A stretch of 37,514 nucleotides of DNA from contig CALJZN010000107.1 in NCBI GenBank assembly GCA_937983405.1, positions 1-37,514 of the forward strand. The letters run 5' to 3'. This document shows, piece by piece, positions 7,742-16,757 of this stretch (positions are counted from its first letter, which is position 1; every line of letters starts with the position of its first letter). The notes under the pieces are model-generated. The model was not told the DNA's origin. It did no database searches and saw only the letters and a list, made by a program, of their open reading frames with translations. This DNA is from an uncultured Paracoccaceae bacterium. GTDB taxonomy: Bacteria > Pseudomonadota > Alphaproteobacteria > Rhodobacterales > Rhodobacteraceae. Made by a program: the position numbers and the translations under genes.

Positions 7742-9502
7742 ATGCCCGCCTACGCCCCGCCGCTGGCCGATCTGGCCTTTCTGCTGCATGAGGTGCTCGG
7801 GCTCGAGCGCGCGGGCCTGCCCGGGGCCGCCGAGCTCGACCGCGACACCACCGCCGCGATCCTGGCCGAGGCCGGGCGGCTTGCGGCCGATGTGCTGGCG
7901 CCCCTGAACGCCGCGGGCGACCGCGAGGGCTGCCGGATCGAGAACGGCGGCGTGCGCACCCCCGCGGGCTTTCCCGCGGCCTATGCGGCGATGTGCGCGG
8001 GCGGCTGGACCGGGCTTGACTGCGACCCCGCCCACGGCGGGCAGGGGATGCCCCATGTGCTGCACACGGCCGTGGGCGAGATGTTCGTCTCGGCCAACAT
8101 GGCGCTGCAGATGGTCGCGGGCCTGACCCACGGCGCGGTGTCGGCGCTGGCCGCGCACGGCTCGGCGGAGCAGAAGGCGCTCTACCTGCCGCCCCTGGTC
8201 GCGGGGCGCTGGACCGGAACGATGAACCTGACCGAACCGCACTGCGGCACCGACCTCGGCCTGGTCGCGACCCGGGCCGAGCCGGCGCCGGACGGCAGCT
8301 GGCGGATCACGGGAACCAAGATCTTCATCTCGGCGGGCGATCACGACCTCGCCCCGAACATCGTGCATCTGGTGCTCGCCCGCGCCCCGGGCGGGGGTGC
8401 CGGCACGCGGGGCCTGTCGCTGTTCGTGGTGCCGAAGGTCCTGCCCGATGCGGACGGACGGCTTGGGGCGCGCAACGCCGTCGTTGCCGCGCGGCTCGAA
8501 CGGAAGATGGGCATCCACGGCAGCCCCACCTGCGAGATGCGCTACGAGGGCGCGACCGGCTGGCTGGTTGGCGAGCCGCACAAGGGCATGCGGGCGATGT
8601 TCACGATGATGAACGAGGCGCGGCTCGGCGTGGGCCTGCAAGGGCTGGCCCAGGCCGCGGCGGCCGGGCAGGCGGCCGCGGCCTACGCGCGCGAGAGGCT
8701 GCAGGGCCGCGCCGCGACCGGCCCGGCCTTTCCCGACCGGCCGGCCGACCCGCTGATCGTGCATCCCGACATCCGCCGCACGCTGATGGACATCCGCGCC
8801 TTCGTCGAGGGCGGCCGGGCGCTGGCGCTGTGGGCGGCAATGCTGATCGACCGCAGCCGCTCGGCCGGCGATGCGGGGGCCGAGGGGCTGGCCTCGCTGC
8901 TTATCCCGGTGGTCAAGGGGTTCCTGACCGACAAGGGCTTCGAGGCCTGCGTCGCGGCGCAGCAGGTCTGGGGCGGGCATGGCTATGTCGAGGACAACGG
9001 GCTTGCCCAATACGTCCGCGACGCCCGCATCGCGATGATCTACGAAGGCGCGAACGGCATCCAGGCGCTCGACCTCGTGGCGCGCAAGCTGCCCTCGGAC
9101 GGGGGCCGGCACATCGCGGCCTTCCTGGCCGAGGTCAGGGGCGCCGCCGCCGACGCCGACCCGGCCTTCGGCGCGCCGCTGGCCGCGGCGGCCGCCGACC
9201 TCGAGGCGGCGCTGGCCGTCTTCATGGCCGAGGGCCTGCGCAACCCCGACGCGGCGCTGGCGGGGGCGAGCGACTTTTTGCACCTTGCGGGCCATGTCGC
9301 GCTGGGCCTGATGTGGGCGCGGATGGCCGCGGCCGCCCGGGCGGCGCTGGAGGCGGGACGCGGGGATGCGGCCTTCCTGCAGGCCAAGCTCGTCACCGGG
9401 CGGCATTGGATGGCCCGCCACCTGCCGGCCACCGCGCTGCACCTGGCGCGCATCCGCGCGGGGGGCGCGACGGTGATGGACCTGCCGGCCGAAGCCTTCT
9501 AG
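7742..9502 (+). CDS. Acyl-CoA dehydrogenase, long DmdC/FadE-like type
   Basis: Oxidises an acyl-CoA to the 2,3-enoyl-CoA using FAD, the first step of beta-oxidation. The 586-residue length and the C-terminal extra helical domain (about 465-586) place it with the roughly 600-residue acyl-CoA dehydrogenases that include methylmercaptopropionyl-CoA dehydrogenase (DmdC). The flavin and substrate motif MNLTEPHCGTDLG is at 161-173, VWGGHGY at 409-415, and the catalytic Glu435 in MIYEGANGIQALDL. Substrate length cannot be read from sequence; DmdC function is possible but not shown. AAGGAG precedes the ATG. First gene of the operon that continues to 13857. Confidence 0.92.
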   Translation: MPAYAPPLADLAFLLHEVLGLERAGLPGAAELDRDTTAAILAEAGRLAADVLAPLNAAGDREGCRIENGGVRTPAGFPAAYAAMCAGGWTGLDCDPAHGGQGMPHVLHTAVGEMFVSANMALQMVAGLTHGAVSALAAHGSAEQKALYLPPLVAGRWTGTMNLTEPHCGTDLGLVATRAEPAPDGSWRITGTKIFISAGDHDLAPNIVHLVLARAPGGGAGTRGLSLFVVPKVLPDADGRLGARNAVVAARLERKMGIHGSPTCEMRYEGATGWLVGEPHKGMRAMFTMMNEARLGVGLQGLAQAAAAGQAAAAYARERLQGRAATGPAFPDRPADPLIVHPDIRRTLMDIRAFVEGGRALALWAAMLIDRSRSAGDAGAEGLASLLIPVVKGFLTDKGFEACVAAQQVWGGHGYVEDNGLAQYVRDARIAMIYEGANGIQALDLVARKLPSDGGRHIAAFLAEVRGAAADADPAFGAPLAAAAADLEAALAVFMAEGLRNPDAALAGASDFLHLAGHVALGLMWARMAAAARAALEAGRGDAAFLQAKLVTGRHWMARHLPATALHLARIRAGGATVMDLPAEAF

Positions 9503-9526
9503 GCTCGGGCAGCCCGGGGGGAACCG

Positions 9527-9739
9527 ATGCCCAAGCGCCTGCGCCTGACCCGCCGCTTTCCGGTCGCGATGAGCGAGGACGGCTATCGCCGCCTGCGCCG
9601 CTTCGCCGCCGAGGCCGGGCTCGACGAGGGCGAGGCGCTGTCGTTCCTGTTCGAGAACTTCGACAGCGTGACCGACGGCGAGACGCTGGCCTACCGGATG
9701 CGGCTGTTCACGGCGGACCTGGAGGAGCGGAAGCGATGA
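9527..9739 (+). CDS. Small conserved protein between acyl-CoA dehydrogenase and GST
   Basis: A 70-residue basic then acidic protein (MPKRLRLTRRFPVAMSED, then RRLRRFAAEAGLDEGEALSF and LFENFDSVTDGETLAYRMRL). The helical pattern resembles small DNA- or RNA-binding helix proteins, but I cannot assign a family. A GGGGGGA ribosome site precedes the ATG. The stop overlaps the GST start by 4 bp (ATGA at 9736-9739). The codon use matches the neighbours, so the gene is probably real. Confidence 0.7.
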   Translation: MPKRLRLTRRFPVAMSEDGYRRLRRFAAEAGLDEGEALSFLFENFDSVTDGETLAYRMRLFTADLEERKR

Positions 9740-10374
9740 CCGGCAGGCTCTACTGTTTCGGCGAAAGCGGCAACGCCTACAAGGCGGCGCTCACGCTTAC
9801 CCTGTGCGGCGTGCCGTGGGAGCCGGTGTTCGTGGACTTCTTCGGCGGCGAGACGCGCACGCCCGCCTTCCGCGCGCTCAATCCGATGGGCGAGGTGCCG
9901 GTCTGGGTCGAGGGTGGGCTGATCCTCAGCCAGTCGGGCGCGATCCAGTGGCACGCGGCCGAGGTCTCGGGCCGGATGGGGGGCGAAAGCCCGGGCGAGC
10001 GGCGCGAGGTGCTGCGCTGGCTGTTGTGGGACAATCACAAGCTGTCGGCGCAGGCCGGCACGCGGCGCTTCATGGCGAACTTCCTGCCCGAGGCGCAGCG
10101 CCCGGCGGCGGTGATCGACTGGCTTGGCGCGCGGCTCCGGTCGGCGTTGCAGGTGCTCGACACCCATCTTGCGGGGCGCGACTGGGTGGCGGGCGGCGCG
10201 GGCCCGACGCTGGCCGACTGCGCCTGCGCGGGGTATCTCTACTATCCCGAGCCCTTCGGCTTCGACCGCGCCGACTGGCCGGCGATCGGCCGCTGGCTGG
10301 ACCGGCTGGCCGCGCTGCCCGGCTGGCGGCACCCCTACGAGATGATGCCCGGCCGCCCGTCGGACCGGGCCTGA
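9736..10374 (+). CDS. Glutathione S-transferase family protein
   Basis: A 212-residue protein with an N-terminal thioredoxin-like half (LYCFGESGNAYKAALTLTL, NPMGEVPVWVEGG with the cis-proline, LSQSGAIQWHAAE) and a C-terminal all-helical half ending in TLADCACAGYLYY and DRLAALPGWRHPYEMMPG. The Ser/Asn-rich start suggests glutathione binding without a classical Cys catalyst. In this operon it may detoxify or conjugate reactive enoyl intermediates (inference). The ATG overlaps the preceding small gene by 4 bp. Confidence 0.88.
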   Translation: MTGRLYCFGESGNAYKAALTLTLCGVPWEPVFVDFFGGETRTPAFRALNPMGEVPVWVEGGLILSQSGAIQWHAAEVSGRMGGESPGERREVLRWLLWDNHKLSAQAGTRRFMANFLPEAQRPAAVIDWLGARLRSALQVLDTHLAGRDWVAGGAGPTLADCACAGYLYYPEPFGFDRADWPAIGRWLDRLAALPGWRHPYEMMPGRPSDRA

Positions 10375-10386
10375 GGAGAGCGCGCG

Positions 10387-11598
10387 ATGCCCGAGGCCTT
10401 CATCTACGACGCCCTGCGCAGCCCCCGCGGCCGCGGCCGGCCCGACGGCAGCCTGCACGAGGTGACGGCGGTGCGCCTGTCGGCGCTGATGCTCGACGCG
10501 ATGCTGGCGCGCAACGGGCTGCCCGGCGATGCGGTCGAGGATGTGATCTGGGGCAACGTCACCCAGGTGGGCGAGCAGGGCGGCTGCCTTGCGCGCACCG
10601 CGGTGCTGGCCTCGGGGCTGTCCGAGGCGGTGCCGGGCCTGTCGGTCAACCGCTTCTGCGCCAGCGGGCTCGAGGCGGTGAACCTCGCCGCCGCCCAGGT
10701 GCGGGGCGGCGCGGGCGAGGGCTTCATCGCCGGGGGGGTGGAGATGATGAGCCGCGTTCCCATGGGTTCGGACGGGGCGGCGGTGGCGGTGGACCCCGCG
10801 GTCACCTTCCGCCACCCCTTCGTGCCGCAGGGCATCGCGGCCGACCTGATCGCCACGCTGCACGGCTTTGCCCGCGACGACGTGGACGCCTTCGCGGTGG
10901 AAAGCCAGGCGCGCGCGGCGCGTGCCTGGGCCGAGGGGCGCTTTGCCCGCTCGATCGTGCCGGTGACCGACGTCAACGGCCTGCCGATCCTTGCCCGCGA
11001 CGAGCATCTGCGGCCGGGCACCGACATGCAGGCGCTGGGCGCGCTGGCCCCCGCCTTCAGGGAGTTGGGCGAGACGATGCCGGGCTTCGACGCGGTGGCG
11101 CTGATGCGCTATCCGCAGCTCGAGCGGATCGCGCATGTCCACCACGCCGGCAATTCCTCGGGCATCGTCGACGGCGCGGCCGCGGTGCTGGTGGGCAGCG
11201 CCGCCTTCGGCGCCCGCCACGGGCTGACGCCGCGGGCGCGGATCGTCGCCACCGCGCGGGTGGGCAGCGAGCCCACGATCATGCTCACCGGCCCCGTGCC
11301 CGCGACCGAGCGGGTGCTGGCGGCGGCGGGGATGCAGGTGTCCGACATCGACCTGTTCGAGGTCAACGAGGCCTTCGCTGCCGTCGTGCTGCGCTTCCTT
11401 CAGGCCTTCGGGGTGGACCCCGCGCGGGTGAACCCCAACGGCGGGGCTATCGCGCTGGGCCATCCGCTGGGGGCGACCGGGGCGATGCTGATCGGCACGC
11501 TGCTGGACGAGATGGAGCGGACCGGCCGCGCCACCGGCCTGGTCACGCTCTGCGTGGCCTCGGGCATGGGGGCGGCCACGATCATCGAGCGGGTGTGA
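10387..11598 (+). CDS. fadA: Acetyl-CoA C-acyltransferase (thiolase)
   Basis: Performs the last step of beta-oxidation, cleaving 3-ketoacyl-CoA to acetyl-CoA. The 403-residue protein has the nucleophile Cys91 in [12 protein letters not shown], the late NEAFAAV motif, His359 in GHPLGATGA and Cys389 in TLCVASGMG, so the full catalytic set is present. A GAGGAGAG ribosome site precedes the ATG, 12 bp after the GST stop. The neighbouring FadJ-like gene indicates a FadA/FadI role rather than polyhydroxybutyrate synthesis, though biosynthetic thiolases share these motifs. Confidence 0.92.
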   Translation: MPEAFIYDALRSPRGRGRPDGSLHEVTAVRLSALMLDAMLARNGLPGDAVEDVIWGNVTQVGEQGGCLARTAVLASGLSEAVPGLSVNRFCASGLEAVNLAAAQVRGGAGEGFIAGGVEMMSRVPMGSDGAAVAVDPAVTFRHPFVPQGIAADLIATLHGFARDDVDAFAVESQARAARAWAEGRFARSIVPVTDVNGLPILARDEHLRPGTDMQALGALAPAFRELGETMPGFDAVALMRYPQLERIAHVHHAGNSSGIVDGAAAVLVGSAAFGARHGLTPRARIVATARVGSEPTIMLTGPVPATERVLAAAGMQVSDIDLFEVNEAFAAVVLRFLQAFGVDPARVNPNGGAIALGHPLGATGAMLIGTLLDEMERTGRATGLVTLCVASGMGAATIIERV

Positions 11599-11691
11599 TG
11601 CCCGCCCGCGCCGCCCGCCCGCCGCGCTGCCCGCCCTGCCGCCCGCGCCGGCCCGCCGGCGCCCCCCGGACCGCCGCAAGGAGATAGACCC

Positions 11692-13857
11692 ATGCCCGAT
11701 TTCCGCGCCGAGACCGAGGACGGCATCCGCCTGATCGTCTGGGACGTGCCCGGCCGCTCGTTGAACGTCATGGGGCTCGCCGGGCTGGCCGAGCTCGAGG
11801 CGCTCATCGATGCGGCGCTGGCCGACCCCGCGGTGACGGGCATCGTGCTCACCTCGGCCAAGGCCGATTTCGCGGGGGGCATGGACCTGGCCGTGCTGGC
11901 GGGGATGCAGGCGCAGGGCGCGGCCGGCATCTTCGAGGGTCTGATGCGGATGCACGCCCTGCTGCGCAGGATCGAGCGGGCGGGGATGGACCCCAAGACG
12001 CGCAAGGGGGGCAAGCCGGTGGTCGCGGCGCTGCCGGGAACGGCGGCGGGGATCGGGCTGGAACTGGCGCTGGCCTGCCACCGCATCATCGCGGCCGACG
12101 CCCCGCAGGCGAGGATCGGCCTGCCCGAGATCAAGGTGGGCCTCTTTCCCGGCGCGGGCGGCACCACGCGGCTGTCGCGCAAGCTGGGCGCGATGGCGGC
12201 GGCGCCGGTGCTGCTGGAGGGCAAGATGCTGCGCCCCGTCGAGGCGCGCGACCTCGGCGTGATCGACGAGGTGGTGGCGCCCGAGGCGCTGCTGGCCCGC
12301 GCCAAGGACTGGGTGCGGGGGGCGACCGACGCCGACCTGGTGAAACCCTGGGACGCGAAGGGCTGGCGCATGCCGGGGGGCGCGCCCTACACGCCCGAGG
12401 GGTTCATGACCTTCGTCGGCGCTTCGGCCATGGTGAACGGGCGGACGCAGGGCCTGTATCCGGCGGCGCGGGCGCTTCTGTCGGCGGTCTACGAGGGGGC
12501 GCTGGTGCCCTTCGACACCGCGTTGAAGATCGAGGCGCGGCACTTCACGTCGGTGCTGACCGACCCGACGGCAGGCGCGATGATCCGCACGCTGTTCCTG
12601 AACAAGGAGGCGCAGGAGAAGGGCGCCGCACGGCCCCGGGCCGAGCCCGACCGCAAGGTGGCCCGCCTGGGCGTGATCGGGGCGGGAATGATGGGCGCGG
12701 GCATCGCCCGGGTGGCGGCCGAGGCCGGCATCGCCGTGGCCCTGCTCGACGCCACGCCCGAGGCGGCCGGGCGCGGGCGCGCCGGCATCGCGGCCGCGCT
12801 CGAGGCCGAGGTCGCGCGCGGGCGCCTGGCGGCCGACCGGCGCGACGCGACGCTTGCCGCCATCGCGGCGGGGGCGGACCACGCCGCACTGGCCGGCTGC
12901 GACCTCGTCATCGAGGCGGTGTTCGAGGACCCCGCGATCAAGGCCGAGGTGCTGGCCCGCGCCGCCGCCGCCGCGCCGGGCGCGGTGATCGCCACCAATA
13001 CCTCGACGCTGCCCGTCACCTCGCTCGCCGCGGCCACGGGCCGGCCGGGCGACTTCGTCGGCATCCATTTCTTCTCGCCCGTGGACCGCATGGCGCTGGT
13101 CGAGGTGATCCGTGGGCAGGGCACAGGCGACCGCGCGGTGGCGACCGCGCTCGACTTCGTCCGCCAGCTGCGCAAGACGCCGGTGGTGGTGAACGATGCC
13201 CGCTTCTTCTACGCCAACCGCTGCATCATTCCCTACGTCAACGAAGGCATCCGGCTGCTGGCCGAGGGTGCGGGGGCGGCGCTGGTCGAGAACGCGGCGA
13301 AGGCGCTGGGAATGCCGTTGGGCCCGCTGCAGCTGACCGACGAGACCTCGATCGACCTCGGGCTCAAGATCGCGACGGCGACGCGGGCGGCGTTGGGCGA
13401 TGCCTATCCCGACCAGGCGGTGGAGGCGGTGCTGGTCTGGCTGGCCGAGCAGGGGCGGCTGGGGCGCAAGGCCGGGGCGGGGTTTTACGACTACGACGCG
13501 CGGGGCCGCCGCACCGGCCTCTGGCCGGGCCTTGCCGCGCGCTTTCCCGGCCCGGGGCCGGGGGTGGCGGCGGCGAAGGAGCGGCTGCTGCTGATCCAGG
13601 TGCTCGAGGCGATCCGCGCCCGCGAGGCGGGCGTGCTGACCGACCCCGCGGCAGGGGATGTGGCCGCGATCCTCGGCTGGGGCTTTGCGCCGTGGTCGGG
13701 CGGCCCGTTCTCCTGGGTGGACCGGGTGGGGGCCGCGGCGGCGCTGGACCGCGCCCGGCGTCTGGAAGCGGCCTGCGGACCGCGCTTTGCGCCCCCCGCC
13801 CTGCTGGCCGGCATGGCTGCGCGCGGCGCCACCTTTTACCCGCCCGCAGCGGCTTGA
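11692..13857 (+). CDS. fadJ: Enoyl-CoA hydratase/3-hydroxyacyl-CoA dehydrogenase, FadB/FadJ type
   Basis: A 721-residue bifunctional beta-oxidation enzyme. The N-terminal crotonase domain keeps both catalytic acids, Glu124 ([11 protein letters not shown]) and Glu146 ([17 protein letters not shown]). The NAD-binding motif [12 protein letters not shown] lies at about 328-339, with the dehydrogenase signature [11 protein letters not shown] and the C-terminal domain ([22 protein letters not shown]). AAGGAGAT precedes the ATG, 93 bp after the thiolase stop; that gap is C/G-rich and holds no gene. It completes the operon: hydration and dehydrogenation here, cleavage by the thiolase. Confidence 0.93.
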   Translation: MPDFRAETEDGIRLIVWDVPGRSLNVMGLAGLAELEALIDAALADPAVTGIVLTSAKADFAGGMDLAVLAGMQAQGAAGIFEGLMRMHALLRRIERAGMDPKTRKGGKPVVAALPGTAAGIGLELALACHRIIAADAPQARIGLPEIKVGLFPGAGGTTRLSRKLGAMAAAPVLLEGKMLRPVEARDLGVIDEVVAPEALLARAKDWVRGATDADLVKPWDAKGWRMPGGAPYTPEGFMTFVGASAMVNGRTQGLYPAARALLSAVYEGALVPFDTALKIEARHFTSVLTDPTAGAMIRTLFLNKEAQEKGAARPRAEPDRKVARLGVIGAGMMGAGIARVAAEAGIAVALLDATPEAAGRGRAGIAAALEAEVARGRLAADRRDATLAAIAAGADHAALAGCDLVIEAVFEDPAIKAEVLARAAAAAPGAVIATNTSTLPVTSLAAATGRPGDFVGIHFFSPVDRMALVEVIRGQGTGDRAVATALDFVRQLRKTPVVVNDARFFYANRCIIPYVNEGIRLLAEGAGAALVENAAKALGMPLGPLQLTDETSIDLGLKIATATRAALGDAYPDQAVEAVLVWLAEQGRLGRKAGAGFYDYDARGRRTGLWPGLAARFPGPGPGVAAAKERLLLIQVLEAIRAREAGVLTDPAAGDVAAILGWGFAPWSGGPFSWVDRVGAAAALDRARRLEAACGPRFAPPALLAGMAARGATFYPPAAA

Positions 13858-13862
13858 GGTCG

Positions 13863-13888
13863 GCCAAAATCCTTCAAAGGATTTTGGC
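13863..13888. terminator. Perfect inverted repeat between convergent fadJ and sulfotransferase genes
   Basis: Ten-base arms (GCCAAAATCC and GGATTTTGGC) around a TTCAAA loop form a stable hairpin 6 bp after the fadJ stop and 46 bp from the sulfotransferase stop. The position suits a bidirectional terminator. The A/T-rich arms stand out from the local sequence, so it may also be a repeated intergenic element. Confidence 0.55.
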
Positions 13889-13933
13889 GGCAGGGCTGCG
13901 CCGAGGGGCTCGTCCCGCGCCATGCCGGGTCGC

Positions 13934-14584
13934 TCAGGGGTCGAAGCGATAGCCGAAGCGCGCGATGTCGGCCGCGCAGAGCCGGCCGACCAGCCCGGCC
14001 GTGGCGTCGTCGTAGTAGAGACGCCAGTCGCGCGCCCGGTCCGAGGCATTGGCGTGCGGCAGCGGGGCCAGGCGCAGGCCGAGGCGCGACTCGAGCCGCG
14101 GCAGGTCCTCGTCCAGCCGCTCGAGCCGGAGCCAGAGGTCGCAGTGCTCGGCACCGTCGGGCCCGCGCAGATAGGCGCCATAGCCGCCGCGGAAGCTGCC
14201 GGCGATCGCCGGATGGGCAAGGAAGGCCGCGAAGGGCAGCCTCTGCGCAAGTCCCACCGCGGGGTGAGCGAAGCGCTGCGCGCGCAACCAGTGGTAATAG
14301 CTTACCATCCGGTCCCAGGGGTTGCGCACCAGGGTGAAGACGAAGGCCGCCGCGATCGCCTCGCGCGCGACCAGCCCCTCGATGTCGGCCAGCGTCGCGT
14401 GCTTCCACAGCCGTCCGGCAGCCTGCACGCCCCTCAGCCGCCGCCGCCGCGCCCGCGCCTTGGGCGTGTCGCCGATCAGGATGTCGCCCTTCGCCGCCCG
14501 CGCCTCGAGCGCAAGCGCAAGCGAGGTGCCCCCGGTCTTGGGGATGTGGACGAAGATGTAGCCGCGCGCGGCCGAGACGATCAT
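13934..14584 (-). CDS. Sulfotransferase family 2 protein
   Basis: A 216-residue protein with the two PAPS-binding signatures of membrane-type sulfotransferases: FVHIPKTGGTSLA at 11-23 (5'-phosphosulfate loop) and TLVRNPWDRMVSYY at about 98-111 (3'-phosphate site). Such proteins transfer sulfate from PAPS to carbohydrate or other acceptors, often envelope polysaccharide. The target is unknown. It overlaps the upstream EamA gene by 4 bp (ATGA at 14581-14584), which suggests co-expression. The start is the ATG at 14584; the longer upstream frame is antisense or shadow. Confidence 0.87.
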   Translation of the reverse strand: MIVSAARGYIFVHIPKTGGTSLALALEARAAKGDILIGDTPKARARRRRLRGVQAAGRLWKHATLADIEGLVAREAIAAAFVFTLVRNPWDRMVSYYHWLRAQRFAHPAVGLAQRLPFAAFLAHPAIAGSFRGGYGAYLRGPDGAEHCDLWLRLERLDEDLPRLESRLGLRLAPLPHANASDRARDWRLYYDDATAGLVGRLCAADIARFGYRFDP

Positions 14585-15510
14585 CGCCCCTCGCGCCCCC
14601 GCAGCGCCAGCGCCGCCCCGGCCCCGGCGATCAGCGCCATACCGGCCCAGACGGCGGGGCCCAGCACCTCGCCCCACAGCACCCAGCCCCAGGCCGCGGC
14701 GGTCGCGAGCAGGGAATATTCGAAGACCGCGACGGTTCCCGTCTCGGCCAGTTGATAGGCCCGCACGATCAGCCCCACGCCGACGAGCGCGCCCGCCGCC
14801 AGGGCCGCCGTCCAGGCGAGGAACCGGGGCGAGGGCGCCACCCAGCCCCGCAGCGCGAACCCCGCGGGGCCTTCGGGGACGGCGACCGGCCAGAGGGCGA
14901 GGCCGACCGTGCCCATCGCCCCGAGCAGGCCCAGCGCGACGAAGAAGCCGAGCGTCAGCGCCGCCGCGCTCTCGTCCGCGCACCAGCGACGGGTGGCGAT
15001 GTTGCCCAGCCCGTAGAGCACCGCCGCCGCCAGCGGCAGGGCCACCATGCCCGAGGGCACGGCCGTCCCGGGCCCGAGGATCAGCACCACGCCCGAAAAG
15101 CCCGCGACCACGGCCCCGATCCGCCAGGGGTCGAGCCGCTCGCCCAGACACAACCGGCCGATCAGCAACACGAAGATCGGCGCGGTGAACAGCGCCGCGG
15201 CGGCGATGGCCACCGGCAGCATCGCGAGGCTGGCAAAATACATCAGGGTCGCCGTGGCGTGCAGCGCGCTGCGCGCCAGCACCGGCCGCCAGGCGCGCGG
15301 GCGCAGCCGCAACCCTGCCGCCCACGCCCCGAACGCCAGCAGCGGGCAGGCGACCAGCGAGCGGAACAGCATGAACTGCGCGACCCCCGCATCGGCGGCG
15401 ATCAGCCGGACGCCGTTGTCGGTCAGCCCGATCACCGTCACCGCGACCAGCATGAGCCCCGCCGCCGCGAGCGGCCGGTCGATCATCCGGGGGGGGGCGA
15501 GGTCGGTCAC
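14581..15510 (-). CDS. EamA/DMT family transporter
   Basis: A 309-residue permease with two EamA halves and about ten hydrophobic segments. First half: GLTDNGVRLIAADAG through FTAPIFVLLIGRLCLGERL. Second half: VAVFEYSLLATAAAWGWVLW and LGPAVWAGMALIAGAGAA. The members export small metabolites; the substrate is unknown. The start is GTG at 15510 with AGGAG just upstream; an internal ATG nine codons in has no ribosome site. The last 41 bases are nearly repeated upstream of cdd (22881-22921; see findings). Confidence 0.9.
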   Translation of the reverse strand: MTDLAPPRMIDRPLAAAGLMLVAVTVIGLTDNGVRLIAADAGVAQFMLFRSLVACPLLAFGAWAAGLRLRPRAWRPVLARSALHATATLMYFASLAMLPVAIAAAALFTAPIFVLLIGRLCLGERLDPWRIGAVVAGFSGVVLILGPGTAVPSGMVALPLAAAVLYGLGNIATRRWCADESAAALTLGFFVALGLLGAMGTVGLALWPVAVPEGPAGFALRGWVAPSPRFLAWTAALAAGALVGVGLIVRAYQLAETGTVAVFEYSLLATAAAWGWVLWGEVLGPAVWAGMALIAGAGAALALRGREGR

Positions 15511-15558
15511 GGGTCTCCTTTCGGCCTCCGGTGCCGCCGGCCGCGCGGATGCGCGCGG

Positions 15559-15587
15559 ACCCTAGCCAACGCGGCCCGCGGTTCCAA
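15559..15587 (-). promoter_or_regulatory. Candidate promoter of the EamA-sulfotransferase operon
   Basis: On the minus strand TTGGAA (15582-15587), 17 bases, TAGGGT (15559-15564). The start would fall near 15552, about 42 bases before the GTG at 15510. Partial consensus only. Confidence 0.4.
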
Positions 15588-15645
15588 GGGGGGGGCGGGC
15601 GGCCGGAGCGGCGCGACGGCGGTTCTGCCCGCGCGCGCCGCGGCG

Positions 15646-15674
15646 TTGCTGCTGCCGCGGCCAGCGGCTAGTGT
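15646..15674 (+). promoter_or_regulatory. Candidate promoter of the gene at 15714
   Basis: TTGCTG (15646-15651), 17 bases, TAGTGT (15669-15674). The start would fall near 15681, giving a leader of about 33 bases. It is divergent from the EamA promoter. Partial consensus only. Confidence 0.35.
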
Positions 15675-15713
15675 CGCGGTCGCGCCGCGGCGCGGGAAGG
15701 ATCGAAGCAGGAC

Positions 15714-16736
15714 ATGACCGCGCTCACGCGATATCAGCGGCTCGAATGCACCGGGCTCTGGCGCGAGGGGCCGGGCGCGCAGCGCCGCGAGGTGGGGGTG
15801 TCGTTCGGCGAGGCAACGCTGGTGATCGCCGAGCTGCGCAGCGGCCGGGCGCTGGCGCACTGGTCGCTGCCGGCGGTGACGCAGCTCAACCCCGGCGATC
15901 TTCCTGCGGTCTACGCCCCGGGCCCCGACGCGCCCGAGACGCTGGAGGTCGACGATCTCGAGATGGTGGCGGCCATTGCCCATGTCCGCGCCGCGCTGGA
16001 CCGGGGGCGGCACCGCGGCCCGGGGCTGCGCGGGGCGATCGGGGCGGCGACGGCGGCGGCTGTCCTGGCGCTCGGCGTGCTGTGGCTGCCGGGGGCCCTG
16101 GTCGAGCATACCGCCTCGGTCGTGCCCTTTGCCAAGCGGGCCGAGATCGGCGCGCGCCTGCTGCGCGACATCGCCGCCGGCTACGGCGAGCCGTGCCGCG
16201 CGCCGCAGGCGCTGGCGGCGCTGGAGCGCTTCCGCAGCCGGTTGCTCGGGCCCGCGGGGGGCGAGATCGTGGTGCTGCGCGGCGGCGTCGAGGTGACCGC
16301 GCATCTGCCGGGGCGCCTCGTGCTGCTGTCGCGCCGGCTGGTCGAGGCGCCGGACAGCCCCGAGCCGGCCGCGGGCGCGGTTCTGGCCGAGCGCCTGCGC
16401 TCGGAGGCCAGCGATCCGATGGTCGCCCTGCTGCGGGCAGCCGGGCTGCGGGCGACCTTCACGCTGCTGACGACCGGCGATCTACCGGGCGCCGCGCTGG
16501 CCGGGCAGGCCGAGCGCATCCTGGCCACGCCGCCGGCCGAGGTGGCGCCCGAGGCGCTGCTGGCGCGGATGGCCGCGGCCGGCGTGCCGGCGACCCCCTA
16601 TGCGCTGTTCGTCGTTCCGGGCGGGGCGGACATGCGCGCGCTGGTCGAGGGCGACCCCTTCCGCGGCATCGCGCCGCCGCAACCGCTGCTTTCCGATGAC
16701 GACTGGGTGCGGCTGCAGGGCATCTGCGGCGGCTGA
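15714..16736 (+). CDS. Membrane-anchored protein resembling a degenerate M48 peptidase
   Basis: A 340-residue protein not assignable to a named family. Residues 1-100 are soluble and include a WSLPAVTQLNPGDLPAVY stretch. One transmembrane segment spans about 106-128. Residues 183-230 read like the core of M48 (HtpX/Ste24-like) peptidases: EIVVLRGGVEVTAHLPGRL, then LLSRRLVEAPDSPEPAAGAVLAE. Active enzymes have HExxH where this protein has LAERLRSE, so it would be catalytically dead. The C terminus ends in LLSDDDWVRLQGIC. The GAAGGA-like site before the ATG and matching base composition support a real gene. The M48 relation is my reading from memory. Confidence 0.7.
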   Translation: MTALTRYQRLECTGLWREGPGAQRREVGVSFGEATLVIAELRSGRALAHWSLPAVTQLNPGDLPAVYAPGPDAPETLEVDDLEMVAAIAHVRAALDRGRHRGPGLRGAIGAATAAAVLALGVLWLPGALVEHTASVVPFAKRAEIGARLLRDIAAGYGEPCRAPQALAALERFRSRLLGPAGGEIVVLRGGVEVTAHLPGRLVLLSRRLVEAPDSPEPAAGAVLAERLRSEASDPMVALLRAAGLRATFTLLTTGDLPGAALAGQAERILATPPAEVAPEALLARMAAAGVPATPYALFVVPGGADMRALVEGDPFRGIAPPQPLLSDDDWVRLQGICGG

Positions 16737-16757
16737 TGCCGCCGCCGGAGGCGCCAC

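Noticed and set aside
9691-14250. A very long open frame on the minus strand across the whole beta-oxidation operon
   Set aside because: It is antisense to five recognisable genes, has Arg/Pro/Gly/His-rich composition without domains, and is expected from extreme third-position GC. Similar shadows occur at 2505-4181, 6049-7224 and 30313-32328.
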